From positions 1 through 64,000 of the forward strand of contig NZ_BSOS01000003.1 of the NCBI RefSeq assembly GCF_030160635.1: a stretch of 64,000 bases of DNA, in the 5' to 3' direction. The DNA comes from Acidocella aquatica (GTDB lineage Bacteria > Pseudomonadota > Alphaproteobacteria > Acetobacterales > Acetobacteraceae). The translations under genes were made by a program, and so were the position numbers. Positions 52,844 to 61,200 of this stretch are shown piece by piece. Numbering within the stretch: position 1 is the first letter of the stretch; each line of letters starts with the position of its first letter. The notes below the pieces were generated by a model, which had not been told where the DNA came from, did not search any database, and worked only from the letters and a program-made list of their open reading frames with translations.

Positions 52844-53101
52844 ATGAACGTAATCACCACGAACGAACAGGACCTGCACTCATATATGCGTACGGTAATT
52901 GTCGGTATCGCGCTATTGTTGAGCATGTCGTGGTGTGTCGAGTCGTTGCCTTCAGCGAATCTGTTTTCCAGTCATGCAAAATATTCTGATTCCAATTATA
53001 TCGGATCGGTCTCGCCGGTGCGGATTGATGAGCATGAAGCTATCAACAACCTAATCGGTTTCCAATATGCCCCAGCGGGGCAGGCAGTAATTTTAAAGTA
53101 A
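52844..53101 (+). CDS. Hypothetical membrane-anchored small protein
   Basis: 85 residues from ATG 52844 with AGAAGGA 7 bases upstream. One hydrophobic segment, TVIVGIALLLSMSWCVESL, then a polar exported-looking part. No motif recognised. It precedes the two-partner secretion genes on the same strand, but 460 bases separate them. Confidence 0.4.
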   Translation: MNVITTNEQDLHSYMRTVIVGIALLLSMSWCVESLPSANLFSSHAKYSDSNYIGSVSPVRIDEHEAINNLIGFQYAPAGQAVILK

Positions 53102-53562
53102 TTGATGCGGGTTGCGGCGGTATCTATATGCCCGGCATGCTGCCGGCAGAGTTAGAGCATGCTTTCAGAATCAGTGATTTGTACGTGTTTCATCATCATT
53201 GGCACGGAGGGGGCGCGACTGAAATCGCGTAAAGGTGCTGAGAGATAATGACGAACCGGTGGCATCCGGGAGTAAACGTAATCCGTTGGGCCAATGCGCT
53301 TATCGAGCGCGCAATTTTGATCGGAAATCAACTCGCGGACTTCATCATGGCCAGTGTGGCTCCGCCACTTATGAAACAGGCAGTAGATATGACTGCATGC
53401 GATTATCGCCGCATTCTCTTTTCTCTAAGTATATTCCGATGCTGGTATGGTCATGTTTTTTCGTGGCATTATCGAAACTTGGACGCTGAACTTAGCCCTT
53501 TGGGGCTACGAGCGCCGGGCCGCGCAAGCGGGTGGGTTAATATGTGTGGGGACAGAGGCAAA
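53102..53562. other. Leader upstream of the secretion transporter
   Basis: No independent gene supported. The transporter frame is open from 53248, which would add 105 residues without a signal peptide or known domain. The sequence is best treated as an untranslated leader. Confidence 0.45.
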
Positions 53563-55236
53563 ATGACTGCTTTAAAATTGAGCCTGGGTACGGTTGTCCT
53601 CGTTATGGCGAGCCAAAATGCGCTTGCCCAGCAGCCGATTGGCGGGGGCGGGCAGATTCAGCAGATTCCTCCCGCGCCGGTTCAGGAAAATTCAATTCCC
53701 GCGCTTCCGAGGCCACAGGAGCAGGCGGCACCTGCTCCTGTGGCCTCTGGAAGCAAATTTGCCGTCAAATCACTGCAGATAACAGGGCAGACCCGCTTTT
53801 CCGCTGCCGAACTGGTCGTGGTGTCGGGCTTTCAGCCGGGCCAGCAATTTACTTTGTACGATTTGCAAGTAATGGCCTCAAAAATTACCAACTACTACAA
53901 TCAACGCGGATATTTCGTGGCGCGTGCCTATCTGCCACCGCAGGATATCACGGACGGGATCGTGAAAATCGCTGTGATCGAAGGCCGTTATGGACAGGTT
54001 GGTTTACGCAACCGGACGAATGTGTCCGATGTCGTGGTCGTTCGTATTCTCGGCGGCTTAAATCCTGGCGACACGGTTGAGAGCGCACCGCTGGAACGGC
54101 GCCTTCTGATAATTTCGGACCTACCCGGTGTCAGGGTGAACGCAACATTGGCTCCAGGGGCCGCGGTCGGAACTGCTGATCTGGTTGTTGGCGTGACGCA
54201 GAGGCCACGGATAGATGGCGACATTGAAGCCGATAACTGGGGAAATCCATACACCGGCGCCTATCGCGTGGGTGGAACCATAAATTGGAACGAACCTTTT
54301 GGGGTTGGCGACGTACTCAGTTTGAGGACTATGGAGTCGACGACTGGCGGCATGGACTATCTTCATGTGTCGTACCAGGCCCAGGTCGGAGATACGACAG
54401 TGGGCGCCGCGCTCACCGGGTTCAAATATCATCTCGGCAAACAGTTTACGAGCCTGGACGCTAACGGCACGGAGGGGATTGCCAGCGTCTACGCCAGCTA
54501 TCCGTTGATCCGGTCGTACAACAATAATCTATACCTTCTGCTCGATTTCGATCAGAGGTTTTTTCGCGATAATATCGGCGCCACTTCGAGCACCACCAAC
54601 AAGCGGGCCTCGGTGCTGACTCCTGGTATCAGCGGAAATTTTTACGATACTTTGGGCGGCGGCGGGTGGAATAACTATTCCGCTTATGCCACTTTTGGCG
54701 ACCTCACCATTGAAACGCCCGCGACCCGGGCGGAGGATAGGCTCACCGCGCAGACCAATGGCAGCTACGCGAAACTGTCGGGTAGCGTCTCTCGGTTGCA
54801 GAACGTGGTTGGTCCGTTATCGCTCTACATGTCGGTGAGAGGCCAGATTGCCTCGAAAAACCTCGATATTTCCGAGAAGATGGAATTGGGCGGAGCAAAC
54901 GGCGTGCGCGCCTATCCCGAAGCTGAAGCCTATGGTGATGACGGATATATTGCGACACTGGAACCAAGGCTGCAGCTGCCTCTGCCGCCGAGTGTACCGG
55001 GCCAGTTGCAGTTAATTGCCTTTGTCGATACCGGCTACGTCAAAGTTAACCATACCCCATTTTCGAACGCGGGAAATGGCCTGACCCGGACCGGAGCGGG
55101 AGCGGGCCTCAGCTGGTCTGATCCCAACAACTTCCTGCTAACGGCCACCTACGCCCACATGCTCGGCAATAACAAAGCGACTTCCTATCCCGATGACGCG
55201 GGGGAATTTTGGTTTGAGGCCGTTAAATTTTTCTAA
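53563..55236 (+). CDS. Two-partner secretion transporter (ShlB/FhaC family)
   Basis: 557 residues from ATG 53563, which starts a signal peptide (LKLSLGTVVLVMASQNALAQ) and has AGAGG upstream. Pro/Gln-rich linker, then POTRA domain (FAVKSLQITGQTRFSAAELV, LQVMASKITNYYNQRGYFVA, VKIAVIEGRYG) and a 16-strand barrel with the C-terminal EFWFEAVKFF ending in Phe. TpsB proteins export a partner carrying a TPS domain, here the gene at 55295, 58 bases downstream. The TPS motif LRAYP appears as GVRAYPEAEAYGDDG. Confidence 0.9.
   Translation: MTALKLSLGTVVLVMASQNALAQQPIGGGGQIQQIPPAPVQENSIPALPRPQEQAAPAPVASGSKFAVKSLQITGQTRFSAAELVVVSGFQPGQQFTLYDLQVMASKITNYYNQRGYFVARAYLPPQDITDGIVKIAVIEGRYGQVGLRNRTNVSDVVVVRILGGLNPGDTVESAPLERRLLIISDLPGVRVNATLAPGAAVGTADLVVGVTQRPRIDGDIEADNWGNPYTGAYRVGGTINWNEPFGVGDVLSLRTMESTTGGMDYLHVSYQAQVGDTTVGAALTGFKYHLGKQFTSLDANGTEGIASVYASYPLIRSYNNNLYLLLDFDQRFFRDNIGATSSTTNKRASVLTPGISGNFYDTLGGGGWNNYSAYATFGDLTIETPATRAEDRLTAQTNGSYAKLSGSVSRLQNVVGPLSLYMSVRGQIASKNLDISEKMELGGANGVRAYPEAEAYGDDGYIATLEPRLQLPLPPSVPGQLQLIAFVDTGYVKVNHTPFSNAGNGLTRTGAGAGLSWSDPNNFLLTATYAHMLGNNKATSYPDDAGEFWFEAVKFF
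53709..53747. repeat. 17-bp perfect inverted repeat within TpsB linker
   Basis: GAGGCCACAGGAGCAGG (53709-53725) and its exact reverse complement (53731-53747) are separated by 5 bases. It encodes part of the Pro/Ala/Gln linker. Outer bases GCTTCC and GGAAGC extend the pairing imperfectly. Confidence 0.85.
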
Positions 55237-55294
55237 CGAAAACCCTGGCGGCGGATATTTCCCGCACAATCGCCGGACATAAAGGACCATCGCC

Positions 55295-57613
55295 ATGGAT
55301 AGCAATTTTTGCCCGATTATCGATGACCCGGCAAGGCATCTTATTAGCAGCGCTAAGAGCGCCAAGCTTAATCGGAAGGCGCCGTTGCTCGGTTCCACCG
55401 CGTTAACCGGAGGTGCGCGGCTGGCGATTTTGGGGCTTGTCGGCGTCCTCATGCTGGCGTCGCGGACGAATTCCTATGCCTTGCCCGTGAACGGGACAGT
55501 CGTAGCTGGCTCGGCCAATATTGCGAACACGACCACCATGGTTACAGTTAGCCAGACCAGCCAGAATGCGGTGATCAACTGGCAGAGTTTCAGCATCGGC
55601 CAGAATGAGGCTGTAACCTTCGACCAGCCGAACAGCAGCTCGGTCACCCTTAACCGCGTTGTGGGGGGCGATCCTTCGGCCATACTCGGTAGCCTGTCCG
55701 CCAATGGCCAGGTCTTTCTGGTGAACCCGAACGGGATTCTATTCGCCAAGGGCGCGCAGGTGAACGTTGGGGGGCTGGTGGCCTCTACGTTGGACGTCTC
55801 CAACGCCAACTTCATGGCGGGTAGTTACAAATTCGCCGGGTCCAGCGGTGCCGGGGTCTTTAATCAGGGCGCCATCACCGCAGGCAGTGGCGGCTATGTC
55901 GCGTTACTGGGGGCAAAGGTCGACAACGAAGGCGTGATTACGGCCCAGCTAGGCACGGTGGCGCTTGCCGGTGGAACTGCCATGACGCTGGATGTCGCGG
56001 GGAACCGCTTGCTCAATGTCGCCGTCAGCCAGGGCGCCGTTAATGCGCTGGTAACAAACGGCGGACTGATCCAGGCGAATGGCGGGCAGGTGTTGATGAC
56101 CGCGCAGGCGGCCGGTGCATTGCTCAAGACCGTGGTGAACAACACGGGCGTTGTCGAAGCTCAAACCGTCGATGCCCGCAATGGCACAATCAAGCTGCTT
56201 GGCGACATGCAAAGCGGTACCGTGAACGTGGGCGGTACCCTAGATGCCAGTGCCCCCAACGGTGGCAACGGCGGGGTCATCGAAACATCAGCGGCGCAAG
56301 TGAATGTCGCGCCACAGGCAAAAGTTACCACTGCCTCGGCCAAGGGGCTGGTTGGCAGTTGGTCGATTGATCCGGCGGATTTCACCATCGGCAGCGCCAC
56401 CGGCGACAATATTTCCAACACCACACTTTCACAGGATCTGGTAACGAGCAATATTACCATCAGCACATTGCCTGGTGCGATCCCTGGAACGACCGCTGGG
56501 ACGCCGCCAACGACGATTATGACTCCGTCACCGACCGGTACCGGTACCGGCGACATCAACGTCGGCGACATCGGCGTCGCCAGCGCCAGCGACGCGGTCA
56601 GTTGGACGGCATCCTCGAGCCCAACCACGCTGACGTTGGACGCTTCCGGCAATGTGAACATAAACGCGAATATTACCGCCACGAAAGGAAATTTGGTGGT
56701 GTGTTGCGGACTCGACGTGAACGTGGATGCGGCCATTACTACAACTAATGGCAGTATGTAATTAAGTGCCGGACAAAACGTGAACCTGAATTCGGACGGG
56801 GCGATAACCACGACTGATGGCAACATGACGATCTGCGCTGGATACAACATTAATGTGAATGCTGCCCTTACGCTCACCAGAGGTGATACCACAATTCCCG
56901 CGCAGGGCCTCGGCTTGGCGCCCGGAATGGTGCTGATTGCAGGCAATAGCGGGACCGGACCGGGCGTTGCCGGCGGCACCGTGATTTTTGGGGCTCTCAC
57001 GCCACCCGTTACCGTCACGGGGCCAAATGCACCGGTCTTGATTGATTACAATCCCGTGTCGTACACAGTGCCAACAAATTATTCCACGCACTTCACCTTG
57101 ACCAAAGGTGCCACGCTGACGGAAAAGATGCTGGTATTCCCGGCCGCGAGCAAGACTTACGACGGTACGGATGTTGCAACGCTCCTGGGATTCAACGGAA
57201 CCCCTACCGGGGTCACTTTGGTTAAAGGTACCGGCGCAACCGCTGTTTACGATAACACCGGCGTTGGAACAAATATTGGTATTACCTTTACCGGTTATAC
57301 TCTTGGTGGTCCGGACGCCGCCAACTATACGCTTGCCGATAATTGCTGCGTGACCGGGTCCAGAACGACCGGGACGATCATCGCGGCGCCCACGCCGACA
57401 CCAACTCCGACACCAACTCCGACTCCCACGCCTACGAGCACACCCCCGGGTGTGATCCCTGTGTTACCGCCGCTGGTGATCGTACCGCCCGCACCTGGGG
57501 TAACTGTGATCAAGGGTGGTGTCAGGATGCCACCACCACCACCGGCTCCGGTTGTGGTGCCGCCGCCGCCGGCGCCGCCGCCCGTGTTGCCACCGAAGCA
57601 AGATCGCTACTAA
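55295..57613 (+). pseudogene. Filamentous-haemagglutinin-type exoprotein (TpsA), one internal stop
   Basis: Long signal (LAILGLVGVLMLASRTNSYA) then the TPS domain: VTVSQTSQNAVINWQSFSIG, FDQPNSSSVTLNRVVGGDPS, GSLSANGQVFLVNPNGILFA and KGAQVNVGGLVASTLDVSN. Repeats follow, then TAA at 56759-56761 (NGSM, stop, LSAGQNVNLNSDG), after which the same frame continues through a YDG-type domain (AASKTYDGTDVATLLGF, NTGVGTNIGITFTGYTLGG, DAANYTLADN), a Pro-Thr repeat and a Pro-rich tail to 57613. Intact length would be about 770 residues. If not read through, the first 488 residues could still be exported. Confidence 0.85.
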
Positions 57614-57637
57614 GTGCGGCGTGTGCTTGTAAGGCGA

Positions 57638-58426
57638 ATGGCGATGGTCACGAAGATCATCGCCAGCGGCGCTCTGTTGGCTTCATTGCTAGTTTTGCCA
57701 GCTTGTTCGTCCATTGCTCCGCCACGGAATGTTACGGATATGCCTGTGACCAGCGGGGCCATGCCAGCCGATCCAGACATCTCCATCGGGCGCCCGCTAT
57801 TTGCAGCATCCGCTGGCGTGGAGCAGCCGCAAAGGGCGGATTTTCTCGGAGAGGTCCCCTCGGAGGACGCCCGGCGCGTGGCTGACTGGGTGGTGAACTC
57901 GGGTGATAATGACGGCTTGCCGTTTGTCATCATCGACAAGCTCCGGGCGAAAGTATTTATCTTCAACAAAAGTGGCCGTCTGCTCGGCGCCACTCTGGCG
58001 CTCCTGGGCAAGGCGCGTGGCGATGACAGTACCGCAGGTATTGGCCACGAAAAACTATCGGCGATAGGCCCTGATGAACGGACAACGCCCGCCGGCCGGT
58101 TCGTGGCCGAGCTGGGCCGTGACTATGAGCACGGTGTGCTTTGGGTCGATTACCATGATTCCATCGCCTTGCATCGTGTGATCCGCGGCACCCCCGGCGA
58201 TCATCGATTTCAGCGATTGGCGACGACATCTGCCTTAGACAAGCGAATTACCTATGGCTGCATCAACGTCCCGATAAAATTCTACGATGACGTGGTGCTC
58301 GAAACATTTGCCGATACGACCGGCATTGTTTATATTTTGCCGGACACCAAAACGATTCAGGAAGTCTTTCCGAAAGCTTGTAGCGCCGAGGGCGTGATCG
58401 GCAACGGTTCGCTCCAGACATGCTGA
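57638..58426 (+). CDS. L,D-transpeptidase-like lipoprotein
   Basis: 262 residues from ATG 57638 (TAAGG upstream; GTG 57614 is an alternative). Lipoprotein signal IIASGALLASLLVLPACSS with Cys23. The catalytic region of YkuD-type enzymes is recognisable: FVIIDKLRAKVFIFNKSG, TTPAGRFVAELG, ALHRVIRGTPGDHRFQRLAT and KRITYGCINVPIKFYDDVV. The usual SHGC is YGC here, a variant seen in related proteins as I recall. Such enzymes cross-link peptidoglycan or attach proteins to it. It lies 24 bases after the exoprotein gene. Confidence 0.75.
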   Translation: MAMVTKIIASGALLASLLVLPACSSIAPPRNVTDMPVTSGAMPADPDISIGRPLFAASAGVEQPQRADFLGEVPSEDARRVADWVVNSGDNDGLPFVIIDKLRAKVFIFNKSGRLLGATLALLGKARGDDSTAGIGHEKLSAIGPDERTTPAGRFVAELGRDYEHGVLWVDYHDSIALHRVIRGTPGDHRFQRLATTSALDKRITYGCINVPIKFYDDVVLETFADTTGIVYILPDTKTIQEVFPKACSAEGVIGNGSLQTC

Positions 58427-58452
58427 ACGGCACGCAGGAAACGAGGAGCCCT

Positions 58453-60132
58453 ATGGAACTGATCTGTTATCTCCATCCTGGGTGGGCACCGCTTATCAGA
58501 CCGGCGCCCGCGCGGCGCGCCTGGATGGATAATACCCCGGAGTCCTTCGCCTACCGGTGTTTGCCACTCAACATTGCCAATGCGCACGGTTGGGAGGTAC
58601 TGACCCCCTTCGCCTTCGATGCGATGTGGAATGGCGAAACGGGCGCGGACGCGGTCACCATCCGGCCGGAACCGGGGGCAAATCCGGAGCGTGTTCCGGT
58701 GTCGTTATTCGGCCAGGGGGTGATTACATTCCATATCGAAGGGATCTTCCGTACCCCAGAGGGCTGGAACCTCTGGGTGGGTGGTTCGCCCAACCGGGCG
58801 AAAGACGGCATCTCGCCGCTGTCTGGCATTGTCGAGACCGATTGGTCGCCGTTCACCTTCACCATGAACTGGCGCTTCACGCGGCCAGGCCACTGGGTAC
58901 ACTTTGACGCGCTAGAGCCCCTGTGTTTTCTCTTCCCTATCGAGCGGGCAGCGATCGAATCCTTTTTGCCAAAATTTGAACCTTTGGACGCCGATCCGGC
59001 CACGATGGAGCGCTTCCAGGCGTGGAGCCGGGCGCGGGATGAATTCCAGCTACGGATGCAGACCAACCCTCCGCGCACTCCGGCTGAACGCTGGCAGAAG
59101 CATTACTATCTCGGCATCGACGCCAGTGAAAAAAGTCTCGCCAAAGGCCATCTCACCAAGCTGCACTTGCAGCGGTTTGATACAAGCGCCGCTCCTCAGG
59201 TTCCCACAGCGCCCGAGGATGACACCACACTGCCGGCGTCATCGCCTACCGGGCAGGACACTCCCGCGGCCGCACCGCCAGCAGAGGTTACGGCCCTGCG
59301 CTTGGCCCTCGCCAAACGGGAGTGGTTGCTGGAGACGCTTGAGCGCCAACGTGACCTGGTTCCTGGCTTGACCGCTATCCAGCGGGTTTCTGGACTCAGC
59401 GGCGAGGCATTTCTGGAGCGATATTATGCGGTGAACCGGCCGGTGATCCTGCAAGGCGAAATGGCAGATTGGCGGGCGCTGACGCGTTGGACGCCGGAGT
59501 ACCTCAAAGCTGCGATCGGCTCCCAGCCAATCGAATTTCAGGGCGGGCGATCCCTCGACCAGCGCTTCGAGATGTACAAGGATGCGCATCGGCGTGAAGC
59601 GCCCTTCGACGCTTTTATTGACCAGATCCTGCGGCCCGGTGCAGGAAATGATGCCTACCTTACCGCCTACAACTCGGAGCGCAACGCCGAGGTTTTGGCC
59701 GTGCTGCATAACGACCTCGGTTTTCTTGATAAGTTCCTTGATCCTCAATCCGCAGTTCCCAACGGAATGATGTGGATCGGGCCAGAAGGTACCGTGACAT
59801 CGCTCCACCACGACCTCACCAATAACTTCATCGCGCAGATAGTTGGCCGCAAACGCATTAAGCTCGCGCCCGCGTCTGAGGTGGGTAAGCTTTATAACCA
59901 TAAGCATGTATTCAGTGAAATTTCGGATCTTGAAGATCATAGTATAAATTTGGCCCTTCACCCCCGCCTGACGGAGCTTCGTTTGTATGATGTGTTGCTG
60001 GAGCAGGGAGAAATCCTTTTCATGCCGCTGGGCTGGTGGCATCAGGTGAAGGCTCTTGAATTCAGCGTAACCACCACTTTCACCAATTTCCGCTGGCGCA
60101 ACGACTCATACGTAAACTACCCTCAGGAATAA
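58453..60132 (+). CDS. DUF6065-cupin/JmjC fusion, putative 2OG oxygenase
   Basis: 559 residues from ATG 58453 (GAGGAG upstream; ATG 58420 overlapping the previous stop is an alternative). Residues 1-240 resemble DUF6065 (MELICYLHPGWAPLIRPAP, LPLNIANAHGWEVLTPFAFD, GQGVITFHIEGIFRTPEGWN). A Pro/Ala/Thr linker follows. Residues 300-559 are a cupin-like JmjC domain: FLERYYAVNRPVILQGEMAD, the HxD metal pair His452/Asp454 in TSLHHDLTNNFIAQIVG, and His530 in FMPLGWWHQVKALE. Such enzymes are Fe(II)/2-oxoglutarate hydroxylases of proteins or small molecules. Substrate unknown; the operon context suggests the exoprotein. Confidence 0.8.
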   Translation: MELICYLHPGWAPLIRPAPARRAWMDNTPESFAYRCLPLNIANAHGWEVLTPFAFDAMWNGETGADAVTIRPEPGANPERVPVSLFGQGVITFHIEGIFRTPEGWNLWVGGSPNRAKDGISPLSGIVETDWSPFTFTMNWRFTRPGHWVHFDALEPLCFLFPIERAAIESFLPKFEPLDADPATMERFQAWSRARDEFQLRMQTNPPRTPAERWQKHYYLGIDASEKSLAKGHLTKLHLQRFDTSAAPQVPTAPEDDTTLPASSPTGQDTPAAAPPAEVTALRLALAKREWLLETLERQRDLVPGLTAIQRVSGLSGEAFLERYYAVNRPVILQGEMADWRALTRWTPEYLKAAIGSQPIEFQGGRSLDQRFEMYKDAHRREAPFDAFIDQILRPGAGNDAYLTAYNSERNAEVLAVLHNDLGFLDKFLDPQSAVPNGMMWIGPEGTVTSLHHDLTNNFIAQIVGRKRIKLAPASEVGKLYNHKHVFSEISDLEDHSINLALHPRLTELRLYDVLLEQGEILFMPLGWWHQVKALEFSVTTTFTNFRWRNDSYVNYPQE

Positions 60133-60255
60133 TTGGCTGGAAATCCCTGGGCAGTTCACTTTCCACAAGCGCCTAAGCCTTCAGTAGAACGTCCTTAAGA
60201 TTGTTAACAAGATAGTTAACTGTCGGTGGTTTCGTGTCCCCGCAACCATCTTGAT

Positions 60256-60705
60256 TTACTCAACCAGAACAGAAACAGAACCGTCCGTGGAAACACAGGC
60301 GGTTTTGTCGTTTGCGGCCGATAAAGCCAGAATTCCCGCCCGCGCGCTGCGGATCTCGATGCGAAGCTCGTCCTTCTCGGGGATCAGGCGAACCTCGTCG
60401 ATCAGCGTGCGGATGATGCTGAACGCCTCATCCTTGGTTGCCGGCTCGGCCAGCGCGGTGTGCAGCGCCGCCACCTTCTCGTGGTAAATTTCTGCCAGGT
60501 TGGGATGCAGCATCGGCTCACGGGCGGGCTGGTTGGCGAGCAGGCCGTTCAGCTCATCCTCGCGGGCTTCGAGCGCGCTCATCTCGTCCTTAAGCGCGCG
60601 CCGCGGCGCAGCCAAACAGGGTGGCGCTGATCTTCGAATAGCCGCCGCCGCAGACGCCGCAGCGCATCAGCCCGGTGAGCAAATGCTTCGGCCGCTGGTG
60701 TGACC
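60256..60705 (-). pseudogene. Large serine recombinase C-terminal fragments
   Basis: The minus strand has the zinc-ribbon part (QRPKHLLTGLMRCGVCGGGY) and, after a frame change near 60605, the coiled-coil C-terminus (LKDEMSALEAREDELNGLLA, HPNLAEIYHEKVAALHTALA, AFSIIRTLIDEVRLIPEKDE). The second zinc-ribbon CxxC, its flanks and the catalytic N-terminus are missing. Remnant of a phage or transposon integrase. Confidence 0.75.
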
Positions 60706-60817
60706 AAAAGCCGGTCTTGGCGGCGGAGGAGGTGGTAATGCCGGCGCTTGTCGCGGTGCCGGCATCATTCTCGCCACCGCCGGCGCTGGAGGCCAAGGCA
60801 CGGGATAAGGCAACCGA

Positions 60818-61036
60818 ACGCCAGGGGCCAGCATCACCCGCCCCCTTGGCGCGCATCCACCCCGTCTTGCGCGGCTCGTTGCCAAGAAGCGTATCAAGAA
60901 AATCGCCCGCCGACGCCGCAACACGAGACTGCGTGAACAACGGACGTATACGGCCCTTCACATCCCGGAGCGAAGACGCCCAAAGCTCCAATGTCTCTTC
61001 AACAGATGCGCCGCCACTTATCAGAGTCTGAATCAT
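60818..61036 (-). pseudogene. IS701-type transposase N-terminus
   Basis: From 61036 the minus strand reads ASVEETLELWASSLRDVKGR, IRPLFTQSRVAASAGDFLDT and LLGNEPRKTGWMRAKGAGDA then GPWR, the conserved start of IS701-family transposases. It then passes without a stop into unrelated sequence joined to the serine-recombinase fragment. A second IS701 fragment lies at 50-176. Confidence 0.7.
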
Positions 61037-61200
61037 GGTTGCCCATTGATTCAGAACTCGCGATAAAATGCAACTGTAGTGCTAAGGCGCAAAAAGTCCC
61101 CGGAATTACCGGTTCCATGGGCCATCGACGGCAAACCTGAAGCATGTTAAGTTGAATAGGTGCTTTATAGGGATTTATCATTTTTGAATGAAAATATAAA

